Positions 34,779 through 44,247 of a stretch of DNA of 64,000 bases are shown piece after piece. Source of the stretch: Microvirga lupini (GTDB taxonomy: Bacteria; Pseudomonadota; Alphaproteobacteria; Rhizobiales; Beijerinckiaceae); contig KI912090.1 in the NCBI GenBank assembly GCA_000517005.1, positions 32,240 to 96,239 of the forward strand. The letters are read 5' to 3'. Position 1 is the first letter of the stretch. Every line of letters begins with the position of its first letter. The notes beneath the pieces were generated by a model. It was not told the DNA's origin. It ran no database searches and worked only from the letters and a program-made list of their open reading frames with translations. The translations under genes were made by a program, and so were the position numbers.

Positions 34779-36499
34779 GTGCCGGTTCCGTTGCGCAGAC
34801 CGCCGAGATTCTCCTGGTCGAGGATTCGGAGACCCAGGCGCTGCAGTTGCGCCACATGCTGGAGACGAACGGATTCAGCGTCTCCTGGCGCGCCACGGCG
34901 GAAGCTGCCCTCGACAGCCTGAACGAAAAGCTGCCCGATCTCGTCATCGCCGATTACCACCTGCCCGGCATGAACGGGGACGAGCTGACCCGACAGATGC
35001 GCCTCAACGTGCGGACGCGGGCGCTTCCCGTGATCATGCTCACGGAAGCGCGGGAACGCGCCGTCGAGCGCCAAGGCCTGGAAAGCGGCGCGGATGCCTA
35101 TATCTCCAAATCCGCCGAGCAGGAATTGATCGTCCTACGGATCAAGGCGCTGCTACGCCGGCGCTCGTCTCCCAGCGGCGATCCCAAAGAAGCGCGGCAA
35201 TCCCCGAGCTTCGGCACCTTCCGCCGGGCCTGCCTCCTGATCGTGGACGACAGCCCGACACGCCGCGCCTATCTCCAGAACATGCTGGCCCATGAAGGCT
35301 ATGCGGTGACGTCCGCCTCGGAATCGGCCGAGGCTCTCCGGCTGGTCCGCTCGCCGGACGCGACCTGGGACTGCATTCTGGTCAACCTGCTCAGCCCGGG
35401 CTTCGACGGCATCGAACTGTGCCGCCAGCTGAACCTCTACCGCGGCCTCGCACCTCTGCCGGGCACGGATGCCCCAAGCTTTGCCATCGTCGGTCTCGGC
35501 AATGAAGAGGGTGGCGATATGCTTGCGCGTGCCTTTGCCGCGGGCGTGGACGATATCGTTCCCTCCACGGTCGAAGCCGATGTGATGCGCGTGCGCATTC
35601 GCGCGCTCGTCCGGCGCAAGCTCATGCAGGACGAGAACTGGCGCATCGAGGCGGAGCTGCGCGAGCGGGAGCTGGCCCTGGCCAAGGCTCGGGCGGAGGC
35701 CGCCTCCGCGGAGGCTCTTGCCAATGCCAACCGCGAGCTGGAAGAAGCCAACCATCTCCTCAAAGGCACACAGGCGCAGCTCGTCCAGGCCGCCAAGATG
35801 GCGTCCCTCGGTGAATTGGTGGCGGGCATCGCCCATGAGATCAACAATCCCCTTGCCTTTATCCAGGCACACCAAGGGACCGTGGAGAAATTGCTTACCG
35901 AGATCGCCGCGAAGCTCCCGCCGGAGGCAGGCCTTGAAAGGCAGGTGCAGAAATCGCGCGATCGCGTCGCTGCGATGAAGCTCGGCCTCGCCCGGATCCA
36001 GGAACTGGTCCTCAATCTGAGACGATTTTCCCGCCTGGACGAGGGAGACTTCCAGACCGTCAATGTGCCGGAATCGATCGAGACCGTTCTGGCCCTCCTG
36101 GGGCATAAGCTCGGCACGCGAATCGATGTGCGCCGCCGCTACAACGCCGTGCCCGATCTCTATTGCTCGCCAGCCCTTTTGAACCAGGTTGTCATGAACA
36201 TCGTCGGCAATGCCGCCGATGCGATCAAAGGCACCGGCGGCATAGACATTGAAACTGAGAGCAACGAGACAACCTATACCATCAAGATCAGCGATACAGG
36301 TCCGGGTATTCCAGGGGAATTGCGGGAGCGCATCTTCGAACCCTTCTTCACCACCAAACCCGTCGGGTCTGGAACTGGACTCGGCCTAGCCATCGCTTAT
36401 AGCGTCGTTCAGGCCCATAAAGGATCGATCGCGGTGGATTCGGGTCCCCCTGGGGGCGCCAGCTTCACCATCACGATCCCGAGGCATATTGTTTCATGA
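34775..36499 (+). CDS. Hybrid sensor kinase: REC - degenerate REC - HisKA - HATPase
   Basis: This 574-residue soluble protein has no sensor domain other than receivers. REC1 (residues 10-125) is intact with Asp60. REC2 (about 150-280) keeps the acidic pair D158/D159 but has Asn204 where the phospho-Asp should be ([10 protein letters not shown]), and the conserved Lys is also lost, so it is a pseudo-receiver. After a coiled coil come the H-box ([17 protein letters not shown]) and a HATPase domain with N-box (IVGNAADAI) and SGTGLGLAI. CheA could pass phosphate to REC1, making this kinase a downstream relay. It overlaps cheB and the following gene by four bases each. Confidence 0.92.
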   Translation: MSAGSVAQTAEILLVEDSETQALQLRHMLETNGFSVSWRATAEAALDSLNEKLPDLVIADYHLPGMNGDELTRQMRLNVRTRALPVIMLTEARERAVERQGLESGADAYISKSAEQELIVLRIKALLRRRSSPSGDPKEARQSPSFGTFRRACLLIVDDSPTRRAYLQNMLAHEGYAVTSASESAEALRLVRSPDATWDCILVNLLSPGFDGIELCRQLNLYRGLAPLPGTDAPSFAIVGLGNEEGGDMLARAFAAGVDDIVPSTVEADVMRVRIRALVRRKLMQDENWRIEAELRERELALAKARAEAASAEALANANRELEEANHLLKGTQAQLVQAAKMASLGELVAGIAHEINNPLAFIQAHQGTVEKLLTEIAAKLPPEAGLERQVQKSRDRVAAMKLGLARIQELVLNLRRFSRLDEGDFQTVNVPESIETVLALLGHKLGTRIDVRRRYNAVPDLYCSPALLNQVVMNIVGNAADAIKGTGGIDIETESNETTYTIKISDTGPGIPGELRERIFEPFFTTKPVGSGTGLGLAIAYSVVQAHKGSIAVDSGPPGGASFTITIPRHIVS

Positions 36500-38412
36500 C
36501 CTTGTCGAGCGAGATGACTTCAACCAATGGTACGATCCTGGTCGTCGATGACGAACCGGACATCCTGATCGCGCTCGAGGATCTGTTCGAGAACGACTAC
36601 CGGGTCCTGACGGCCTCGTCCCCGGTCCAGGCGCTCGACATCATCCGGCAGGAGCCGGACATCGCCATCATCATCTCGGACCAGCGCATGCCCGAGATGC
36701 AGGGCGACGAGTTCCTGGCCAAGGCCCGCCATGAAACCGATGCCGATGCGATCCTTCTCACCGGCTACGCGGATCTCAAGGCGGTGATCGGAGCGGTCAA
36801 CAAGGGCCGCATCATGGCCTACGTTCCCAAGCCCTGGGATCCGGCCGCCCTCTCCAACATGGTGGCCGCAGCTTATCAGCGGCGCATGCTGGCCCGGAAG
36901 CTCGACACGGAACGCGCGCTTCTGCGCGGGCTGATGGAAAGCACGGGCGATCTGATCTCGTTCAAGGATCTGGACGGCCGTTTCGTCCGCCTGAACGCCA
37001 GCAAGGCGCGAAGCCTCGGTTGCAGCTCAGAAGACTGCCTGGGCCGCAAGGAAAGGGATTTCATCTCGCCGGAACGGGCCAGGATGATCGAGGAGGCGGA
37101 GCGCCGGGCCATCGTGGCGCGGGCCCCCAATGAAGTGATCGAGGAACGGACCTCGCCCGATGGCGCGACCCAGTGGTTCCTCATCAACCACATCCCGATC
37201 ATCGACGAGGCGGGAGCCGTCACGAACCTTGCCACCATCGAGCGCGACATCACCGAGCGCAAGCTGATGGAGATGCGCCTGCGGCAGGCGGACAAGATGC
37301 AGGCCCTCGGGACCCTTGCCGGCGGCGTCGCTCACGACTTCAACAACCTGCTGATGGCCGTCCTCGGCAGTCTCGACCTCGCCTCGCGCCGGGCGCCCGA
37401 CGATCCCCGCCTGACACGGCTTTTACAGAACGCCACCTATGCGGCCGAACGCGGCGCCTCCCTGACCCAGCGGCTCCTGAGCTTCAGCCGCCAGCGCGAC
37501 CTGCGGCTGCAGGCCGTGGACGTGAATCAGGTCATCACCAGCATGAACGACCTGCTGACACGCACGCTTGGCGGCGTCATCCGGATCGAGCGGCATCTTC
37601 ATGACGGCTTGTGGGCCGCCATGGTCGACCCGGATCAGCTCGAACTCGCAATCCTCAACCTGTGCATCAATGCCCGTGATGCCATGGCCGAAAACGGGAT
37701 TCTGACCCTCTCGACCCGCAATGAGACGGTCAGAGAAGGGCGAATTACCGATCTGAGCGGTGGCGAGTATGTGGTGATCTCCGTCACGGATACGGGCAGC
37801 GGCATTCCACCCGAGGTCCTAGCCAGGGTCCTTGAGCCCTTCTTCACCACCAAGGAGGTGGGCAAGGGAACGGGCCTCGGATTGCCTATGGTTTATGGTC
37901 TGGCCCAGCAATCCGGCGGTACCGTCACGATCCAGAGCACGGTCGGATCAGGGACGACGGTGGAACTCTATCTGTCCCGCGCCGCCACGGAGCGGGAGGA
38001 TGGACCGCAGGAGGAGCAGGCGATTGCACCGAACGCGCCCAAAGTGCGGATTCTGCTCGTCGACGACGATGCGGAAGTGAGAACTGTGACGGCTGCCTAT
38101 CTCACCGAGATGGGACATCGGGTCGTGGAGGCTGCAGACGGATCCTCAGCCCTCGATATCCTGAAGACCGACGACCAACTCGATCTCCTCATTGCCGATT
38201 TTGCCATGCCCGGCATGACCGGAACCGATTTGGCCGACAAGGCCAGAGAGATCCGGTCCGATCTCGGCATTCTGCTCGTGACCGGATATGCCGATCCGAA
38301 GCGGCTTCCGGACGGTTACCTAATGCTCCACAAGCCCTTCAGCCGCACCGACCTGGCCGCGAAGGTCACCCAGGCGGCCCGTCGGGAGCAGGAGCGAAGC
38401 TCATCCGACTGA
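36496..38412 (+). CDS. Hybrid sensor kinase: REC - PAS - HisKA - HATPase - REC
   Basis: This 638-residue soluble hybrid kinase has an N-terminal receiver with Asp62 (IISDQRMPEMQG), a PAS sensor domain (residues about 140-255, starting LMESTGDLISFKDLDGRF), an H-box of the HDFNN type (GGVAHDFNNLLMAVLG), a HATPase domain (NLCINARDAM; GKGTGLGLPM) and a C-terminal receiver (LLIADFAMPGMTG). All catalytic residues are present. It is the last gene of the chemosensory operon and has no DNA-binding or GGDEF/EAL output, so a further partner elsewhere is needed. Coupled to the previous kinase by a four-base overlap. Confidence 0.92.
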   Translation: MTLSSEMTSTNGTILVVDDEPDILIALEDLFENDYRVLTASSPVQALDIIRQEPDIAIIISDQRMPEMQGDEFLAKARHETDADAILLTGYADLKAVIGAVNKGRIMAYVPKPWDPAALSNMVAAAYQRRMLARKLDTERALLRGLMESTGDLISFKDLDGRFVRLNASKARSLGCSSEDCLGRKERDFISPERARMIEEAERRAIVARAPNEVIEERTSPDGATQWFLINHIPIIDEAGAVTNLATIERDITERKLMEMRLRQADKMQALGTLAGGVAHDFNNLLMAVLGSLDLASRRAPDDPRLTRLLQNATYAAERGASLTQRLLSFSRQRDLRLQAVDVNQVITSMNDLLTRTLGGVIRIERHLHDGLWAAMVDPDQLELAILNLCINARDAMAENGILTLSTRNETVREGRITDLSGGEYVVISVTDTGSGIPPEVLARVLEPFFTTKEVGKGTGLGLPMVYGLAQQSGGTVTIQSTVGSGTTVELYLSRAATEREDGPQEEQAIAPNAPKVRILLVDDDAEVRTVTAAYLTEMGHRVVEAADGSSALDILKTDDQLDLLIADFAMPGMTGTDLADKAREIRSDLGILLVTGYADPKRLPDGYLMLHKPFSRTDLAAKVTQAARREQERSSSD

Positions 38413-38533
38413 CAGGCCTCCCGGGCTGCCAATTGGTGGACAAGGGGTTTTTGGGCGATTTTGGACGGAAAGTGCCCGGAATCGCGGAAAATTGACCCCT
38501 GGCCTGCCGATTCTGGCCGCCGCAGAGGCAGAA

Positions 38534-38607
38534 AATGGTAAATTTCCTTTAAAAATTATCCATTGTTGCATGGACAGATTGACATTATCGGGGCTTCGCA
38601 CCTTAAC
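38534..38607 (+). promoter_or_regulatory. Candidate promoter and imperfect palindrome upstream of the peptide transporter
   Basis: In the 242-base gap before the peptide-binding protein, TTGACA (38579-38584) and CTTAAC (38602-38607) are spaced by 17 bases; the -10 match is poor. An imperfect AT-rich inverted repeat, AATGGTAAATT/AATTATCCATT (38534-38564), ends 15 bases before the -35 and could be an operator. No gene is seen here. Confidence 0.35.
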
Positions 38608-38654
38608 TCCGTCACAGAACGGCCACGAGTAGAGCCGTCTCAGAGGACTAGGTA

Positions 38655-40259
38655 ATGAAAAAATCAGCCCTTTTCGCAGCCATCTGCGTTCCGGCCTTCC
38701 TGGCCGCCGCTCCGCTGGCCGCCAAAACTCTCGTCTATTGCTCCGAGGGCAGCCCGGAGAACTTCTATCCCGGCGTCAACACCACCGGCACGTCCTTCGA
38801 CGTGACGGAGCACATTTACGACAACATCGTCGATTTCGAGCGTGGCGGCACCACGGTCGTTCCCGGCCTCGCCGAGAAGTGGGACATTTCGGCTGACGGC
38901 ACCGTCTACACCTTCCACATCCGCAAGGGCGTGAAGTTCCACAACACCAACAAGAATTTCAAGCCGACCCGCGATCTGAACGCCGACGACATCATCTTCA
39001 TGATCGAGCGTCAGTGGAAGGAAGATCACCCGTACTTCAAGGTGACGAGCCCGAACCATTCCTACTTCACCGACATGGGCATGCCCAAGCTGCTGAAGTC
39101 CGTGGAGAAGGTTGACGATTACACCGTCCGCATCACCCTCAACCAGCCTGAGGCTCCCTTCCTTGCCAACCTCGCCATGCAATGGGCCGGCGTTCAGTCG
39201 AAGGAATATGCCGATGCCATGCTGAAGGCCGGCACGCCGGAGAAGATCGACCAAGATCCGGTCGGCTCAGGCCCGTTCTATCTCGTGAATTATCAGAAGG
39301 ACGCTATCGTCCGCTTCAAGGCCTTCCCGCAGTACTGGGGCGGCAAGGCCAAGATCGATGACCTCGTGTTCTCGATCACCCCGGATGCCTCCGTGCGCTG
39401 GGCCAAGCTCCAGAAGGGCGAATGCCACGTCATGCCGTATCCGAACCCGGCTGACCTCGAGGCCATGAAGAAGGACCCGAACGTCACGGTCATGGAGCAG
39501 CCTGGCCTGAACATCGGCTATCTCGCCTACCAGACCACGAAGAAGCCCTTCGACGACGTGCGCGTCCGCAAGGCCTTCAACATGGCCATGAACAAGAAGG
39601 CGATCGTCGACGCCGTGTTCCTCGGCTCGGGCGTGCCTGCCACGAACCCGATCCCGCCCTCCATGTGGTCGTACAACAAGTCCGTCAAGGACGACGAGTA
39701 CAACCCTGAAGCGGCCAAGAAGCTCCTGGCCGAGGCCGGCTACCCGAATGGCCTCGAGACCGACCTCTGGGCCATGCCGGTTCAGCGCCCCTACAACCCG
39801 AATGCACGCCGCATCGCCGAGCTCATGCAGGCCGACCTCGCCAAAATCGGCGTGAAGGCTGAGATCAAGAGCTTCGAGTGGGGCGAATACCGCAAGCGGG
39901 CCCAGGCCGGCGAGCACCAGATGGCTCAGCTCGGCTGGACGGGCGACAACGGCGATCCGGACAACTTCCTTCACACCCTGCTCGGCTGCGCCTCGGCGCA
40001 GAGTGCTTCGGGCTCGAACATCGCCAAGTGGTGCTACAAGCCCTTCGACGATCTCGTGACGAAGGCGAAGGTTGTGACCAACCAAGCCGAGCGTACGAAG
40101 CTCTACGAGCAGGCCCAGGTGCTCTTCAAGGAACAGGCTCCGTGGTTCACGGTGGCTCACGCCGTGCAGCTGAAGCCGGTCCGCAAGGAAGTCGTGGATT
40201 TCAAGCTCTCGCCGTTCGGCCGCCACTCCTTCTACGGCGTCGACATCAAGGGCAAGTAA
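38655..40259 (+). CDS. dppA: Dipeptide ABC transporter substrate-binding protein (DppA-like)
   Basis: This 534-residue SBP_bac_5 periplasmic receptor for peptides has a signal peptide cleaved near PLAAK. The mature chain begins KTLVYCSEGSPENFYPG and keeps DppA hallmarks such as YDNIVDFERGGTTVVPGLAE and GWTGDNGDPDNFL, with a C-terminal cysteine pair region (LLGCAS...KWCYKP) also seen in E. coli DppA. It is the first gene of a five-gene dpp operon with both permeases and both ATPases. Dipeptides, or related heme or amino-levulinate ligands, are the likely cargo. Confidence 0.92.
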   Translation: MKKSALFAAICVPAFLAAAPLAAKTLVYCSEGSPENFYPGVNTTGTSFDVTEHIYDNIVDFERGGTTVVPGLAEKWDISADGTVYTFHIRKGVKFHNTNKNFKPTRDLNADDIIFMIERQWKEDHPYFKVTSPNHSYFTDMGMPKLLKSVEKVDDYTVRITLNQPEAPFLANLAMQWAGVQSKEYADAMLKAGTPEKIDQDPVGSGPFYLVNYQKDAIVRFKAFPQYWGGKAKIDDLVFSITPDASVRWAKLQKGECHVMPYPNPADLEAMKKDPNVTVMEQPGLNIGYLAYQTTKKPFDDVRVRKAFNMAMNKKAIVDAVFLGSGVPATNPIPPSMWSYNKSVKDDEYNPEAAKKLLAEAGYPNGLETDLWAMPVQRPYNPNARRIAELMQADLAKIGVKAEIKSFEWGEYRKRAQAGEHQMAQLGWTGDNGDPDNFLHTLLGCASAQSASGSNIAKWCYKPFDDLVTKAKVVTNQAERTKLYEQAQVLFKEQAPWFTVAHAVQLKPVRKEVVDFKLSPFGRHSFYGVDIKGK

Positions 40260-40278
40260 GCTAATCCCTTCAACCTAC

Positions 40279-40312
40279 GGCGGAGCGGCTTTTTGAGCCG
40301 CTCCGCCTTTTT
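40279..40312 (+). terminator. Strong intercistronic hairpin with T-run after dppA
   Basis: GGCGGAGCGGCT-TTTTG-AGCCGCTCCGCC forms a perfect 12-bp stem followed by TTTTT, a textbook intrinsic terminator, but it lies between dppA and dppB, only 12 bases before dppB. It would act as a partial terminator, giving much more binding protein than permease. Confidence 0.85.
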
Positions 40313-40323
40313 ACGTTCAGACG

Positions 40324-41334
40324 ATGCTCAGATTCATTTTAACTCGCGTCAGCCTGATCATTCCGACCTTCATCGGAATCACGTTGCTGGCCTTCTTCCT
40401 GATCCGCCTCGTACCGGGTGACCCGATTGAAACCCTTGCCGGCGAGCGCGGAATCGACCCTGCTCGCCATGAACAGCTCCGCAAGGAATATGGCTTCGAC
40501 CAGCCGATCCTCGTTCAGTACGGGATCTATCTGACGCGCGTCCTGCAGGGCGATCTCGGCAAGTCGATGATCACCCAAGAGCCCGTGCTCAACGAGTTCT
40601 CGGCGCTCTTTCCGGCGACCATCGAACTGGCGCTTTGCGCCATCATCTTCGCGCTTCTTCTCGGCCTTCCGGCAGGCATCATCGCAGCCATCCGACGAAA
40701 CTCAGTTTTCGACCATGGCGTGATGGGCATCTCGCTCGCCGGCTATTCCATGCCGATCTTCTGGTGGGGTCTCATCCTCATCCTGCTGTTCTCGGTGCAA
40801 TTCGACCTGACACCCGTCTCGGGCCGGATCGACGTCCTGTATTATATCGAGCCGATCACGGGCTTCCTCCTGATCGACACCCTTCTCTCCGATGAACCGG
40901 AAGCCTTCTGGTCAGCCGTCAGGCACCTGATCCTGCCCACCATCGTGCTCGGCACGGTGCCGCTGGCCGTGATTGCCCGCATGACCCGCTCGGCGATGCT
41001 GGAAGTGCTCGGCGAGGATTACATCCGCACCGCCAAGGCCAAGGGTCTCTCCCGGTTCCGCATCATCGCCCTGCATGCTCTGCGCAACGCATTGATCCCC
41101 GTCGTGACGGTGATCGGCCTGCAGGTGGGTGTGCTGTTCACCGGCGCGATCCTCACGGAAACCATCTTTTCCTGGCCCGGCGTCGGCAAATGGCTCATCG
41201 ATGCCATCTTCCGCCGCGACTATCCCGTGTTGCAGGGCGGCGCCCTTCTGCTCGGCGTCGTCGTGATGAGCGTTAACCTTCTCGTCGATCTTGCCTACGG
41301 GCTCATCAATCCTCGCATCAGGCATACGCGATGA
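40324..41334 (+). CDS. dppB: Dipeptide ABC transporter permease (DppB-like)
   Basis: This 336-residue inner-membrane permease begins with the family's amphipathic start (MLRFILTRVSLIIPTFIGIT) and has the EAA-loop, LGEDYIRTAKAKGLSRFRI, near residue 230, by which it contacts the ATPases. DLGKSMITQEPV is the usual DppB loop. An extra segment near residues 155-190 (VSGRIDVLYYIEPITGF) is also found in other DppB proteins. It overlaps dppC by four bases and lies after the partial terminator. Confidence 0.93.
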   Translation: MLRFILTRVSLIIPTFIGITLLAFFLIRLVPGDPIETLAGERGIDPARHEQLRKEYGFDQPILVQYGIYLTRVLQGDLGKSMITQEPVLNEFSALFPATIELALCAIIFALLLGLPAGIIAAIRRNSVFDHGVMGISLAGYSMPIFWWGLILILLFSVQFDLTPVSGRIDVLYYIEPITGFLLIDTLLSDEPEAFWSAVRHLILPTIVLGTVPLAVIARMTRSAMLEVLGEDYIRTAKAKGLSRFRIIALHALRNALIPVVTVIGLQVGVLFTGAILTETIFSWPGVGKWLIDAIFRRDYPVLQGGALLLGVVVMSVNLLVDLAYGLINPRIRHTR

Positions 41335-42242
41335 CCACTGAAACCATGGAAGCTCCGGCCGTCGCGGTGCCGACGGCCACCCCGCCCCATCCCCTCCGCG
41401 AGTTCTGGGGCTATTTCAGCGCCAACCATGGCGCCGTCGCCGGGCTCGTGATCATTGTCGCCGTGGTGCTCGTCGCATTGCTGGCGGATGTGATCGCGCC
41501 TCATGATCCCAATGTCACGAACACGGCCATCGCGCTCAAGCCGCCGTTCTGGCAGGAGGGCGGTTCGATTGCCTATCCGCTCGGCACGGACCCCATCGGG
41601 CGTGATATCCTGTCCCGTCTGATCCACGGCGCCCGGTTGTCGCTCCTCATCGGTATCGTGGTGGTGGCGATCTCCATCGTCATCGGCACCGTGCTTGGCC
41701 TCGTCGCGGGCTTCTTCCGCGGCCTGACCGAGATCTTCATCATGCGCCTGATGGATATCGTCCTCACGCTGCCGAGCCTCCTGCTCGCCATCGTGATCGT
41801 GGCGGTGCTCGGGCCTGGGCTGATGAACGCCATGCTGGCTGTGGCCCTCGTGATCCTGCCGCATTACGTGCGCCTTGCCCGTGCTGCAGTGATCACCGAA
41901 ACCTCGAAGGACTATGTGACGGCGGCCCGCGTGAGCGGCGCCGGAACGGCGCGCCTGATGTTCAAGGAAGTGCTGCCGAACTGCACCGCCCCTCTGATCG
42001 TGCAGGCGTCCCTCGGCATCTCGACTGCCATCCTGGATGCTGCCGCGCTCGGCTTCCTGGGCCTCGGTGCGCAGCCTCCATCACCCGAATGGGGCACCAT
42101 GCTGGCCGATGCCCGCGAATTCGTGCTGCGCGCCTGGTGGGTCGTGACCTTCCCGGGATTGGCCATCCTCATCACGGTGCTTGCCTTCAATCTTCTGGGC
42201 GACGGTCTTCGCGACGCCCTCGATCCAAAACTGAAGCGCTGA
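41331..42242 (+). CDS. dppC: Dipeptide ABC transporter permease (DppC-like)
   Basis: This 303-residue second permease of the peptide importer has a cytoplasmic N-terminus ([16 protein letters not shown]), a typical loop, [20 protein letters not shown], and an EAA-like motif, [19 protein letters not shown]. The C-terminal stretch [16 protein letters not shown] is diagnostic of DppC/OppC. It is coupled to dppB by ATGA and is followed by dppD after two bases. Confidence 0.93.
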   Translation: MTTETMEAPAVAVPTATPPHPLREFWGYFSANHGAVAGLVIIVAVVLVALLADVIAPHDPNVTNTAIALKPPFWQEGGSIAYPLGTDPIGRDILSRLIHGARLSLLIGIVVVAISIVIGTVLGLVAGFFRGLTEIFIMRLMDIVLTLPSLLLAIVIVAVLGPGLMNAMLAVALVILPHYVRLARAAVITETSKDYVTAARVSGAGTARLMFKEVLPNCTAPLIVQASLGISTAILDAAALGFLGLGAQPPSPEWGTMLADAREFVLRAWWVVTFPGLAILITVLAFNLLGDGLRDALDPKLKR

Positions 42243-42244
42243 TC

Positions 42245-43261
42245 ATGGCTCTAGTCGAAATTGAAAATCTGTCGGTCGAATTCCCGACCCAAGGCGGCAT
42301 CATGCGTGCCGTGGATGGCGTGAGCCTTAAGCTCGAAGAGGGCGAGGTTCTCGGCGTCGTGGGCGAATCCGGCTCCGGCAAAAGCGTCACGATGCTGGCC
42401 CTCATGGGCCTCATCCCCTTCCCCGGCCGCGTGAGGGCTGACAAGCTCACCTTCAACGGCCGCGACCTCCTGACGATCTCCGACAAGGAGCGGCGCAAGC
42501 TCACGGGCAAGGATGTCGCGATGATCTTCCAGGAGCCAATGACGAGTTTGAATCCGTCCTTCACCATCGGTTTCCAGCTCACCGAGACCCTGCGCCTGCA
42601 CGAGGGCATGGACCGCAAGTCGGCGCGCCGCCGGGCCATCGAGCTCCTGGAACAGGTCGGCATTCCTTCACCGGAAAGCCGCCTCTCCGCCTATCCGCAT
42701 CAGCTCTCGGGCGGCATGAACCAGCGCGTGATGATTGCGATGGCGATTGCCTGCAACCCGAAGCTGCTGATCGCCGACGAGCCTACCACGGCTCTCGACG
42801 TGACGATCCAGGCGCAGATCCTTGATCTGCTCATGACGCTCCAGAAGGAGCGCAATATGGGCCTCGTCATGATCACCCACAACATGGGCGTGGTGGCCGA
42901 CACCGCGCAGCGCGTGATGGTGATGTATGCGGGCCAGATCATGGAGGAACGTTCCGCGACGGACCTCTTCGCCTCGCCGCAGCATCCTTACACGGCGGCG
43001 CTGCTCGCCGCCCTGCCGGAGCGCAGCGAAGGAGGGCGCCTCGCAACGATCCCCGGCGTGGTTCCCGGCCTCTACGACCGCCCGAAGGGCTGCCTGTTCA
43101 GCCCGCGCTGCGCCTATGCCACTGAGCATTCGCGCAGCGTGCGGCCCGACCTGCGCCCCTGGGCCGGCGGCCATATCCGCTGTCATTATCCGCTCGGCGA
43201 TCCGAACCGGAACGCCGAAATCAAGCACGATCACCCAGTTGGAACGGAGGCTGCGTCGTGA
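42245..43261 (+). CDS. dppD: Dipeptide ABC transporter ATP-binding protein (DppD-like)
   Basis: This ATPase of 338 residues has Walker A (GESGSGKSV), a Q-loop ([13 protein letters not shown]), signature (LSGGMNQR), Walker B ([12 protein letters not shown]) and a switch histidine in VMITHNMG. The C-terminal oligopeptide-transporter extension contains the cysteines ([11 protein letters not shown] and IRCHYPLG) that bind an iron-sulfur cluster in family members. ATG 42245 is chosen because it directly precedes the conserved [10 protein letters not shown]; earlier starts lie inside dppC. Confidence 0.93.
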   Translation: MALVEIENLSVEFPTQGGIMRAVDGVSLKLEEGEVLGVVGESGSGKSVTMLALMGLIPFPGRVRADKLTFNGRDLLTISDKERRKLTGKDVAMIFQEPMTSLNPSFTIGFQLTETLRLHEGMDRKSARRRAIELLEQVGIPSPESRLSAYPHQLSGGMNQRVMIAMAIACNPKLLIADEPTTALDVTIQAQILDLLMTLQKERNMGLVMITHNMGVVADTAQRVMVMYAGQIMEERSATDLFASPQHPYTAALLAALPERSEGGRLATIPGVVPGLYDRPKGCLFSPRCAYATEHSRSVRPDLRPWAGGHIRCHYPLGDPNRNAEIKHDHPVGTEAAS

Positions 43262-44241
43262 GCGCTCCCGTTGTCGAAGCCAAAGGCCTGAAGCAGGTCT
43301 ACAAGGTCAAGCGCGGCCTGTTCAAGGAGCCGGGCCATCTGCAGGCCGTCGGCGGTATTTCCTTTGCCATCGAGCCCGGCAAGACGCTCGCCGTCGTGGG
43401 TGAATCCGGTTGCGGCAAGTCCACGCTCGCGCGCATGGTGACGCTCATCGAGAAGCCGACGGAAGGCTCGCTTTCCCTCGATGGCATCGATGCGGTCAAC
43501 CCGCCTTCGAACTACGCAAGAGAGCTGCGCCGCATGGTGCAGCTGGTGTTCCAGAACCCTTATGGCTCCCTCAACCCGCGCAAGAAAGTGGGCACGATCC
43601 TGGAAGAGCCGCTTGCCATCAACACCAAGCTGTCCTCCTCAGAGCGCACCGAGCGCGCACGGGCGATGATGGCGAAGGTGGGCCTGCGGCCGGAGCACTA
43701 CAACCGCTATCCGCACATGTTCTCAGGCGGGCAGCGCCAGCGCATCGCCATTGCCCGTGCGCTGATGCTCTCGCCGAAGCTCGTGGTCGCAGACGAGCCG
43801 GTCTCGGCTCTCGACGTATCGATCCAGGCGCAGGTGCTCAACCTTCTTGCCGATCTGCAGCAGGAGATGGGCCTTGCCTATCTCTTCATCTCGCACGATC
43901 TCGGCGTCGTCCGGCACATCGCCCATGACGTACTCGTCATGTATCTCGGTCACGCGGTCGAACAGGGACCGAAGGACAGGATCTACGCCCGTCCGCTGCA
44001 TCCCTATACGCAGGCGCTTCTCTCCTCCACGCCCGGCATCACCGGCGTGAGGCGCAAGCGCATCGTGCTGAAAGGCGAGCTCCCCTCGCCGCTCAATCCG
44101 CCGAAAGGCTGCGTGTTCTCGACCCGCTGCCCCTATGTGACGGAACGCTGCAGGGTGGAGCGGCCGCAATTGCGGGAACTCGACGGAAGGCAGGTCGCCT
44201 GCCACTACGCCGAGAACTTCCTCAAGGAAGCAGCGGCCTGA
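43258..44241 (+). CDS. dppF: Dipeptide ABC transporter ATP-binding protein (DppF-like)
   Basis: This 327-residue second ATPase has Walker A ([12 protein letters not shown]), a Q-loop ([13 protein letters not shown]), signature ([15 protein letters not shown]) and Walker B ([13 protein letters not shown]), with the cysteine-bearing extension ([15 protein letters not shown]). The Q-loop YGSLNPR is typical of DppF/OppF rather than DppD. It starts at GTG 43258, overlapping dppD by four bases, and closes the dpp operon. Confidence 0.93.
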   Translation: MSAPVVEAKGLKQVYKVKRGLFKEPGHLQAVGGISFAIEPGKTLAVVGESGCGKSTLARMVTLIEKPTEGSLSLDGIDAVNPPSNYARELRRMVQLVFQNPYGSLNPRKKVGTILEEPLAINTKLSSSERTERARAMMAKVGLRPEHYNRYPHMFSGGQRQRIAIARALMLSPKLVVADEPVSALDVSIQAQVLNLLADLQQEMGLAYLFISHDLGVVRHIAHDVLVMYLGHAVEQGPKDRIYARPLHPYTQALLSSTPGITGVRRKRIVLKGELPSPLNPPKGCVFSTRCPYVTERCRVERPQLRELDGRQVACHYAENFLKEAAA

Positions 44242-44247
44242 ACCGAC

